Shown here: positions 1 through 5,960 of the stretch, piece after piece
Position numbering within the stretch: position 1 is the first letter of the stretch
Layout: the number at the start of each line of letters is the position of its first letter
Source of the DNA: JBEKZQ01 sp049509675
GTDB taxonomy: Bacteria; Planctomycetota; Planctomycetia; Pirellulales; Thermoguttaceae
Reading direction: 5' to 3'
DNA length: 12,260 nt
NCBI GenBank assembly: GCA_049509675.1
Contig: JBEKZQ010000168.1
Span: 1 to 12,260, forward strand
Translations under genes and position numbers: made by a program
The notes under the pieces: model-generated
Seen by the model: only the letters and a program-made list of their open reading frames with translations
What the model was told of the DNA's origin: nothing
Database searches by the model: none

Positions 1-1060
1 GGACCGTGGTGAGAAACTCGCGCTGCCGGGCGGAGAGTTGGCTGTCCAAGAGCAGTTCGCTCATGCCGATGATGGCGTTCAGGGGCGTGCGGATCTCGTG
101 GCTCATGTTCGCCAGGAAGACGCTCTTGGCGCGGCTGGCGGACTCGGCGGCCTCCTTGGCCACGCGCAGCGATTCGGCCACCTGCCGGCGTTCCGTCGTG
201 TCGCGCGAGATGCCCACGATGCCGACGGTGCGGCCCGATTCGTCGCGCAGCGGGATCTTGGTCGTCAAGGCCCAGGTGGTCCGGCCGTCCGGCCAGGTCT
301 CTTTTTCCTCCTTGTCCACCACCGACTCGCCGGTATACACGATGGTCTGTTCGTCGGTCATGGCCTGCCGCGCATGTTCTTCCGTGAAGTAGTCGAAATC
401 GTCCTTGCCGATCGCCTCGGAGGCATCCTTCAGGCCGAAGAAGGCGGCCATGGCCCGATTGATGCGGATGAAACGGCTGGCGGCGTCCTTGAAGTAGATG
501 TTGTGCGGCAAATTGTCCATCAGGGCGTGCAGCAGGTAACGCTCCTGCTCCAAGGCGGCCTCGGCCTTCTTCCGCTCGGTCACGTCCCAAAAGACCATCT
601 GCACCCCCACGATCTTCCCCGCCGCATCGTGGACCGGCGATCTGACGATCTGCGCCCAACCGGTCTGGTCGCCCTGGCGAACTTCTTCGACGGTCTCCAG
701 GATGCGGCCGGTTTCCACCACGGCCTGCTCGTCCCGGCGATATTCTTGGGCCACGTCGGCCGCGTAGAAATCGAAGTCGGTGCGGCCCAGGATCTCCTCC
801 GCCGGCTTGCCCATCGCCTGGCAGAAGCCGCGGTTGGCAAACACGAACCGCCCCTGCAAATCCTTGCGGACCACCTCAAGCGGCAGGTTCTCCACGAGCG
901 AAGAGTACAGGGCCTGAGAATCGGCCAGCACCTCGCTGTGCCGGAGCTTGGCGCGGAGGTCTTCGACCTCGGCGCGCAGACGCGCAACTTCCCCACCCTG
1001 CGGGTCCCTTTGTTCCTCGGATACCCGAGCCGGGGACCCGCGACAGTCCGATTCACCCAT
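1..1060 (-). CDS. PAS-PAS-HisKA sensor histidine kinase, N-terminal part (runs off left edge)
   Basis: Cytoplasmic sensor kinase that autophosphorylates on a histidine and passes the phosphate to a response-regulator Asp. Reading the minus strand from the ATG at 1060 gives 353 uninterrupted codons to the window edge. Residues 24-45 look like a short coiled coil. PAS 1 lies at about 48-163 (SSLVENLPLEVVRKD, ending WDVTERKKAE), PAS 2 at about 175-292 (NIYFKDAASRFIRINRA, ending ISRDTTERRQ). A linker helix leads into HisKA, with the H-box NMSHEIRTPLN and phospho-acceptor His321. The ATPase domain and any receiver domain would lie outside the window. No signal peptide or membrane segment is seen in this part, so it probably senses an intracellular cue. 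An in-frame stop at 1115-1117 limits the start to ATG 1060 or GTG 1078; neither has a strong ribosome binding site. The ligand is unknown. Family assignment is firm. Confidence 0.93.
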   Translation of the reverse strand, partial: MGESDCRGSPARVSEEQRDPQGGEVARLRAEVEDLRAKLRHSEVLADSQALYSSLVENLPLEVVRKDLQGRFVFANRGFCQAMGKPAEEILGRTDFDFYAADVAQEYRRDEQAVVETGRILETVEEVRQGDQTGWAQIVRSPVHDAAGKIVGVQMVFWDVTERKKAEAALEQERYLLHALMDNLPHNIYFKDAASRFIRINRAMAAFFGLKDASEAIGKDDFDYFTEEHARQAMTDEQTIVYTGESVVDKEEKETWPDGRTTWALTTKIPLRDESGRTVGIVGISRDTTERRQVAESLRVAKEAAESASRAKSVFLANMSHEIRTPLNAIIGMSELLLDSQLSARQREFLTTV

Positions 1061-1111
1061 GAGAACGCCCCCGACCACGAACCATGAGGGCCGCCGCTCG
1101 CCTCTCGTTGG

Positions 1112-1139
1112 ATTCTAGCGTCCGACCTCTTCCGAGCAA
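1112..1139 (-). promoter_or_regulatory. Candidate promoter for the histidine kinase
   Basis: On the minus strand TTGCTC (1139-1134) and TAGAAT (1117-1112, five of six to the sigma-70 -10 consensus) are 16 bp apart. Transcription would begin near 1105, leaving a leader of about 45 nt before ATG 1060. The -35 box matches only at TTG, so this is a weak call made by eye. Confidence 0.3.
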
Positions 1140-1146
1140 CAGAGAG

Positions 1147-1224
1147 GCCGCCACTCCTACGGTTTGACGCTGGGCGTCAGAATAATCGAGCGTGGCGGCG
1201 ACGAAAACCCCCCCTGAGCGGGGC
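1147..1224. repeat. Inverted repeats in the divergent kinase/STAS intergenic region
   Basis: GCCGCCAC (1147-1154) and GTGGCGGC (1192-1199) are perfect 8-bp arms. Between them lies a smaller hairpin, TGACGC (1165-1170) and GCGTCA (1174-1179) with a TGG loop. A further short C4/G4 hairpin sits at about 1209-1223. They lie between the two divergent promoters and could be an operator or a folded leader, but no known binding site is recognised. Confidence 0.4.
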
Positions 1225-1233
1225 GCAGAGTTA

Positions 1234-1262
1234 TTGACATCTTTTTGGCGCGAAGATAGCCT
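1234..1262 (+). promoter_or_regulatory. Sigma-70-type promoter for the zinc-ribbon/STAS gene
   Basis: A perfect TTGACA at 1234-1239 is followed after exactly 17 bp by TAGCCT at 1257-1262, which keeps the key T, A and final T of the -10 box. Transcription would start around 1268-1270. That makes the upstream GTG at 1268 an unlikely start codon and supports the ATG at 1337. Confidence 0.6.
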
Positions 1263-1336
1263 ATAGGGTGCTTCTCCTCACCGATATCATCTCCAACCGA
1301 GCATGTCTGACCAGATCGCTCCGACGGGGGTGGAAA

Positions 1337-2110
1337 ATGGCCATCAAAGTTACCTGTCCCAACGGACACGCCTTGCAACTGAAGGATCAGTGTGCAGGGA
1401 AGACCGGCTTTTGCCCACATTGCGGCGCCCGCGTGCAGGTGCCGAAAGCCGAGCAGGTTTCCGACGATGATATCCTGTCGATCATCGGGCCGGCGCAAGC
1501 CACGCCCGTGCCCGTGGTCCCCGCCGAGGAGGTCTTCGATCCCGATCCCTGGCGCGAGCGGGCCAAGGAAAAGGAGAGGGCAAAGGGAAAGCGGGGCGAG
1601 GAATCGAAGAGTTCCGCCGTCTTTCGCCGCAAGAAGGTTTGCCCGCGCTGCTGCGATATCGTCTCAATGGCGTTCGAGACCTGCCCGCAGTGCGGCATGT
1701 CGTTATCGGGCTGGACCGTGCCGGTGCCCGAGGAGAAACCGCCGCAAGCGGCTAGAACCCTGTGCCATCACCTGGGCGTACGGAAGCAGGGCAACGTCAC
1801 GATCATCCGCTTCGGGGAGCACCAGATTCTCGACGAGCAGGCCGTCCACAAGATCGGCACCGAGATGCACGGCGTGGCCGACCGGCCGGAATGCCACAAC
1901 TTGCTGCTGAACTTCGCCGGCGTAGTGGGCCTTTGCAGCGCCATGCTGGGCAACATGCTGATGCTGAAGAAGAAGATGGAGCTCAAGGGAGCTGAACTCA
2001 AGCTGTGCCAGGTTGGCGCCGAGATCCAGGAGGTTTTCTCGGCCACCAAGCTGGGCCAACTGTTCGACGTGCGCACGACCGAGCAGGAAGCACTCAAGGC
2101 CTTCGGCTAG
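1337..2110 (+). CDS. Double zinc-ribbon protein with C-terminal STAS (anti-anti-sigma-like) domain
   Basis: A 257-residue, probably cytoplasmic regulator. An N-terminal zinc ribbon (Cys7, His11, CPHC at 26-29, in the CPNGH...GKTGFCPHC style frequent in planctomycete proteins) is followed by a charged linker (about 70-100, many Lys/Glu/Arg) and a second ribbon (CPRC 102-105, CPQC 116-119). Residues 146-257 form a STAS domain (VTIIRFGEHQILDEQ... LLLNFAGV... LGQLFDVRTTEQEAL). STAS domains normally switch partners by phosphorylation of a Ser in a DSSG motif. Here the loop is LCSAMLG (199-205): aligned with MDSSGLG, Ala202 falls where the phosphoserine would be. The ATG at 1337 is preferred over an in-frame GTG at 1268 because of the promoter position and a purine-rich GGGGGTGGAAA just upstream. 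The gene diverges from the kinase and ends 19 bp from the convergent esterase. Partner and target are unknown. Confidence 0.86.
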   Translation: MAIKVTCPNGHALQLKDQCAGKTGFCPHCGARVQVPKAEQVSDDDILSIIGPAQATPVPVVPAEEVFDPDPWRERAKEKERAKGKRGEESKSSAVFRRKKVCPRCCDIVSMAFETCPQCGMSLSGWTVPVPEEKPPQAARTLCHHLGVRKQGNVTIIRFGEHQILDEQAVHKIGTEMHGVADRPECHNLLLNFAGVVGLCSAMLGNMLMLKKKMELKGAELKLCQVGAEIQEVFSATKLGQLFDVRTTEQEALKAFG

Positions 2111-2129
2111 CCTGCCAGGCGCAGATTCG

Positions 2130-3182
2130 CTACCCCCGCAAATGTTTCTGAAAGCACTCCCGGGCCAACCGCCACATCTCCTCCGAGAGCACGTGGCCCA
2201 CGCCGTTCTGGAAGAACCAGGTGAACCGCTCGGCCGCGCCCGCATTGCGGTAGGCGCGGGCGATGGTCTCGACGCCCTGCCGCTCCTCGGGCCCCGAATC
2301 GAGCTCGCCGAAGTTCAAGTGCAGCGCCCGCGGCGCGATCAGCGCAGCCACGTCGGGCGTGTCGCCATACTGGTATAGCCCCGGAATGAAGTTCGGGAAG
2401 CAGTGCAGCAGGTAGCGGCGATGAATGGCGGCGTAGGTCGGCAGGCAGCAGTTTCCCACCAGGCATTTCAGACGCGGCTCCCACGGCCCCACCAGCCAGG
2501 TGTGGGTCGAGCCCATCGAGTGGCCGAAGCAGCCGACGCGGTCCTTCTGCACCTCGGGGCGGGAGCACAGGTAATCGATCGAGCGCCGCATGTCCAAGAT
2601 GTTTTTCCACGCCATGCACTTGCCCGAGACCACGTAACGCAGGAACTCGTAGCGTTCGTAATCGCCGCCGCGCAAGTGCGGGCTTTGCCGCTGGCCGAAG
2701 CACAAGGCGTCGGGGCACAACACCACGTAGCCCAAGCGCGCCAGGGCCACGCCGGTGTGGTGCATGGGGCTGCCGGCCAGGCCCGCCGGCTCGACGCGGC
2801 CCAGGTGCCACGCGCCGTTGTGCTGATGCCACACCGCCACGGCCGGGGCCGGGTGATTGGCGTCCACCCCGTCGGGAATGAGCAGGCAGGCCGGGATCGG
2901 ATCGTTGGGCTCGGCTTCGTAGGTCACCGACTCGATGCGATAGCCGTCCTTGCGGATCGTCTCCCGCAGTTTGGGACGCAGATCGCAAGGCTCAGGCCAC
3001 GCTCCGCCCAGCGACTGAAGGAGTTTTTGGCGAAAGTGCTCGGGCGTGGCCGGCGTTGCGCCGGTCTCTGCCGCAGGGAGCGCGGCGGCCACTCCCGCAA
3101 CCATCGCCGTCATTGCCGTGGTCTCGGCCAAGAACGTGCGGCGATCGCGCACATTGCCCGCTGATTCCTGCGATTCGGCCAT
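2130..3182 (-). CDS. Tat-exported alpha/beta hydrolase (dienelactone hydrolase / acetyl xylan esterase-like)
   Basis: A 350-residue serine hydrolase, probably acting outside the cytoplasm. The N-terminus carries a twin-arginine motif (DRRTFLAE, Arg14-Arg15) followed by a hydrophobic, Ala-rich stretch to about residue 38, typical of Tat export. The core shows the oxyanion-region VWHQHNG (117-123), the nucleophile elbow GCFGHSMGS with Ser222, a likely acid at Asp295 (GELDSG; Glu293 is an alternative) and His330 (NGVGH). Length and order fit the large esterases near acetyl xylan esterase and dienelactone hydrolase that planctomycetes encode in many copies. The start is fixed by AGGAG 7 nt upstream. 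It lies 27 bp behind the transglutaminase-like gene and is probably co-transcribed. An ester on a polysaccharide side chain is a plausible substrate, but the sequence does not show it. Peptidase activity of the same fold cannot be excluded. Confidence 0.86.
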   Translation of the reverse strand: MAESQESAGNVRDRRTFLAETTAMTAMVAGVAAALPAAETGATPATPEHFRQKLLQSLGGAWPEPCDLRPKLRETIRKDGYRIESVTYEAEPNDPIPACLLIPDGVDANHPAPAVAVWHQHNGAWHLGRVEPAGLAGSPMHHTGVALARLGYVVLCPDALCFGQRQSPHLRGGDYERYEFLRYVVSGKCMAWKNILDMRRSIDYLCSRPEVQKDRVGCFGHSMGSTHTWLVGPWEPRLKCLVGNCCLPTYAAIHRRYLLHCFPNFIPGLYQYGDTPDVAALIAPRALHLNFGELDSGPEERQGVETIARAYRNAGAAERFTWFFQNGVGHVLSEEMWRLARECFQKHLRG

Positions 3183-3189
3183 GAAGAAG

Positions 3190-3194
3190 CTCCT
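3190..3194 (-). promoter_or_regulatory. Ribosome binding site of the esterase
   Basis: AGGAG on the minus strand, 7 nt before the ATG at 3182. It lies wholly within the 27-bp gap after the upstream gene, which leaves little room for a promoter and supports one transcript. Confidence 0.75.
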
Positions 3195-3209
3195 GTCCAG
3201 GCGGGTCCG

Positions 3210-5807
3210 CTACTGCTCGTCCGGCAGCTTCAGGCGGAGATCGAAAGGCTCGTATTTCAACGTCTCCGGCACGAGCAACTCCGTACAGCAGAAAAAGCTC
3301 GGGCTGGTAACTTCGTAACGCACGTAGCGCGTCGTGACCGGACTGTCGGGCCGCAGATAAAAAGAATAGGCGCCGAACATCTCGTCGTCGGGGAGCATAT
3401 AGTTGACGGGTACGTCCTTGAAGTGCAGCCGGGTGTCGATCCATCCCAACGGCCGGTAATCCTTGCCGTCGGCCGAGACCAGTACCTTGATTTTCGTTCG
3501 CACGGCCAGGTTGTCCTTGAGCAGATCGCCCATGTCCAGGAAATTCAGCCCGAAGGCGGCACAGCGCGCCGGGCCGCCCAGATCGAGCGTGATGGCGGGG
3601 TTCGTGTTCGGTTTCCACAGGTTCCCGGCCGACCAGCTCCAGAGCGAGCAGGGGCCGACGATGCCGTCGGTCAGCGTCTTGCCGTCGAAGGGCGCCGCGT
3701 TATAATCGGTCACCGAGGGGCAGCTCACCCTATACGTCTTGCCCTGGGCCAGGTTCCGTCCGGAAGTCATCCGTTGCCCAAGGAATTTTGGGCCGCCCGC
3801 GTCGCGGCCGTCGGCGTAACCGTACTTGACGTTGGGCACGGCCCCTTGCAGGCGCACCTCCAGCGATGCCACGTCCGGCAGGTCGTCGCCGCCCACGTGG
3901 ATCGCATAGCGCGCCGGCAGGTGATCGAGCAACTGCGTGTGACTGCGGGGCACCAGCCCCTTGCCCCAAACGTCGCCGTTGCGCTCGGTCCAGCGGAAGG
4001 TCACTTCCAACGGCCGAAAGGCCGCATCGGCCGGCGCGTAGTCGGCCTCGGCCCGCAAGGCATACAGCCCCCATTTCCGCAGCAGGTACTTGACCAGCAC
4101 CGAGCGGGTGCCCGGGCGCAGGTCGACGTTTTGATAGTGCATAAGGTCCCACGGCGGCGTGCTCTGGGGATTGGCGGCCTTCCAGGCGGATTGCCAGTTC
4201 TTGCCGTCGTCGGTCGAGTAGAGCAGTTCGGCACTGCCCTGGGGGTCGCGATTGTAGAACCGCCCGCCATAGACGATCCGCAGCACGTCGCCCGGCGTTT
4301 CCAGCTTGTAGACCAGATAGGCGTCGCGGGCCGGATCGCGCGGTTCGAGCACCGCGTTCCATTGTTGGTGCGCGGGTTTCGTCTTGATGTTCTCCTCGCC
4401 GACGATCAACTGCCGGTAACGGTCGCCCTGGAGATCGGGCCAGAAGACGAGCGTTTCGCTCTGCTCGCCGGCGCCCACGTAGATCGTGTTCTCGCCCAGG
4501 GTGAGCTTCGGTTGGGTCTTGCTGTTGATCTGGGTGATGGTGCGGATCTCGAGATCTTCGAGCCGTATGTCGGCCGCCGCCGCCTTGGCCTCCAGGCGGA
4601 TGCGGACCAGGATTTCGTAAGCGCCGTTGACCTCGCTGCCCAGGGAAATCTTCGCGGCCACGCGGCCGGTGCCGCCGGCACGCCAGACCTCCGTCCAGTG
4701 CAGGCCGTTGGAGGTGCTCACCGCGATCCGGGCGTCGGTCTCGGCCGACTTGCGGAAGAAGCCGGCCGCGATTGTCTGACCGGTGGCGACGTTAGCCGAC
4801 TGGATCTTATAGATGAGTTCGCCGGGCAGCCCCGGCCGGGCGGGTTGCAGGCAGCCCTGCGCGGCCGTGATGTTGTCGCAGCGATAGGCGTCGCGCAAAC
4901 CTTCGGCCGAGAGCGGCGGCCGATAGACCCACGTGCCGTTGCCGCGAATGAAGAACCGCTGGTTCACGATTTCCGGGTCTTTCACCGCGCCTTCCACGTT
5001 CCGATTGGCAACGTAGTAGCGCGGGTCCGACTTGTACAGCTTTGCGTCGTGGATGCAGTTGGCGTCGTAGCCGTCCAGCCGCTTGTAGCTGCGCGTGTAG
5101 ATTTCGCCGGGCCGGAGATTCAACACGTAGCGGTGCCCCCAGTCCCAATCGTTGTAATAGTAGCGATAAGCGATCCCCTTGGGAAAGAAGCAGCCGGCCT
5201 CGCCCTGCAGCGAGCGGGCGCAATCGGCGCCGGTCAGCCAGCCGTTGGGGCTGGTGGCCGTCAAGCAGTGATACTTGGCAATATGCCCCATCTCTTTCTT
5301 GCCGCCGGAGGCCGCGCAGGCCCCCTCCTTGCCGATGTCTTCCACGCCGGCGATCGTCTTTCCGTCGCAAAGCGTGTAGATGGCCGACATCGAGTCGTCG
5401 TACATGTGGTAGCGGTCGTCGAAGAACACCTCCGGCACCGTGTGCGAGTGTACGTCCCAGTACTTGACCTTCAGGCCCATGTTGTACCAGGTGGCGCAAT
5501 TGATGCCCGCCACGGTGCTGCACATCGTGTAGCCATAATCGTTGAACTGGCGGATCGGATCGCTCACGTCCAGGCCGTGCAGCGACATGGGTATGGTTTG
5601 CCGCCGCCCCAAGTGATTCCAGTACCATACGGCCCAGCATTTCTCGGCGGGGGTGGACCACTTGCCGGTGATGCTGCGGATCATGCTCGGCATGTCGGTA
5701 TAGTCCGGCGTTGCGTCGGTCAGCACCTTGATATTGCAGACTTCCGCGCGGGCCGACGCCGCGGCCCCGCACAAGACAACCGCCAAGAAGATGGGAAAGA
5801 GTCGCAT
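3210..5807 (-). CDS. Secreted transglutaminase-like protein with F5/8C-like C-terminal domain
   Basis: An 865-residue exported protein. The signal peptide (MRLFPIFLAVVLCGAAASARA) ends at about residue 21. Residues 80-140 fit a transglutaminase-like cysteine-protease fold: Cys96 (GYTMCSTVAG), His122 in HTVPEV (compare HAWVEV) and Asp137 in YHMYDD, with family-like spacing between His and Asp. The middle (about 350-640) is beta-rich and holds one good Asp box (STDDGKNW) and one degenerate copy (STSNGLHW). From about 685 (NLAQGKTYRVS) to 840 (RYVRYEVTS) it resembles an F5/8 type C (discoidin) carbohydrate-binding domain. About 16 cysteines suggest disulfides after export. An ATG at 5813 is in frame, but a GGAG element stands 7 nt before the ATG at 5807 and only 1 nt before the other, so 5807 is chosen. 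It could be a peptidase, amidase, transglutaminase or an inactive binding protein. The function is unknown; the domain reading is moderately sure. Confidence 0.86.
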   Translation of the reverse strand: MRLFPIFLAVVLCGAAASARAEVCNIKVLTDATPDYTDMPSMIRSITGKWSTPAEKCWAVWYWNHLGRRQTIPMSLHGLDVSDPIRQFNDYGYTMCSTVAGINCATWYNMGLKVKYWDVHSHTVPEVFFDDRYHMYDDSMSAIYTLCDGKTIAGVEDIGKEGACAASGGKKEMGHIAKYHCLTATSPNGWLTGADCARSLQGEAGCFFPKGIAYRYYYNDWDWGHRYVLNLRPGEIYTRSYKRLDGYDANCIHDAKLYKSDPRYYVANRNVEGAVKDPEIVNQRFFIRGNGTWVYRPPLSAEGLRDAYRCDNITAAQGCLQPARPGLPGELIYKIQSANVATGQTIAAGFFRKSAETDARIAVSTSNGLHWTEVWRAGGTGRVAAKISLGSEVNGAYEILVRIRLEAKAAAADIRLEDLEIRTITQINSKTQPKLTLGENTIYVGAGEQSETLVFWPDLQGDRYRQLIVGEENIKTKPAHQQWNAVLEPRDPARDAYLVYKLETPGDVLRIVYGGRFYNRDPQGSAELLYSTDDGKNWQSAWKAANPQSTPPWDLMHYQNVDLRPGTRSVLVKYLLRKWGLYALRAEADYAPADAAFRPLEVTFRWTERNGDVWGKGLVPRSHTQLLDHLPARYAIHVGGDDLPDVASLEVRLQGAVPNVKYGYADGRDAGGPKFLGQRMTSGRNLAQGKTYRVSCPSVTDYNAAPFDGKTLTDGIVGPCSLWSWSAGNLWKPNTNPAITLDLGGPARCAAFGLNFLDMGDLLKDNLAVRTKIKVLVSADGKDYRPLGWIDTRLHFKDVPVNYMLPDDEMFGAYSFYLRPDSPVTTRYVRYEVTSPSFFCCTELLVPETLKYEPFDLRLKLPDEQ

Positions 5808-5814
5808 AGTCATT

Positions 5815-5818
5815 CTCC
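5815..5818 (-). promoter_or_regulatory. Ribosome binding site that decides the transglutaminase-like start
   Basis: GGAG on the minus strand. It is 7 nt from the ATG at 5807 and only 1 nt from the in-frame ATG at 5813, so translation should begin at 5807. Confidence 0.7.
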
Positions 5819-5870
5819 GTGTGGGAAAAAAGCCTTTAGGCGCCGTACGAGAATACGTTGCTCGATTACC

Positions 5871-5927
5871 GTAGGACGGATTGCTAATCCGTCCGGTTTC
5901 CAGGGACGGATTAGCAATCCGTCCTAC
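5871..5927. repeat. Nested palindrome (REP-like), copy 1
   Basis: Perfect 24-bp inverted arms (5871-5894 and 5904-5927) starting GTAGGACGGATT and ending AATCCGTCCTAC, around a 9-nt loop ggtttccag. Each arm is itself a hairpin: GGACGGATT and AATCCGTCC are 9-bp complements around GCT or AGC. It therefore can fold as one long stem or two small ones. It occupies the 148-bp gap between the propeller and transglutaminase-like genes. There is no T-tract beside it, so a terminator role is not shown. Confidence 0.93.
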
Positions 5928-5960
5928 AGCCTAATGCGTAAGTTGTTTCTTGACGGCTCC

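Noticed and set aside
580..1056. Minus-strand open frame of 158 codons inside the kinase
   Set aside because: The frame that starts at 1060 gives PAS and HisKA motifs through to the edge; this one is a shifted shadow rich in Arg, Ser and Trp.
38..1087. Plus-strand open frame of 349 codons opposite the kinase
   Set aside because: Antisense shadow of the histidine kinase, with no recognisable domain.
5826..5841. Possible intrinsic terminator on the minus strand (GCCTAAAGGC followed by six T)
   Set aside because: The stem is only three to four base pairs, and it lies just before the start of the transglutaminase-like gene, where termination would make little sense.
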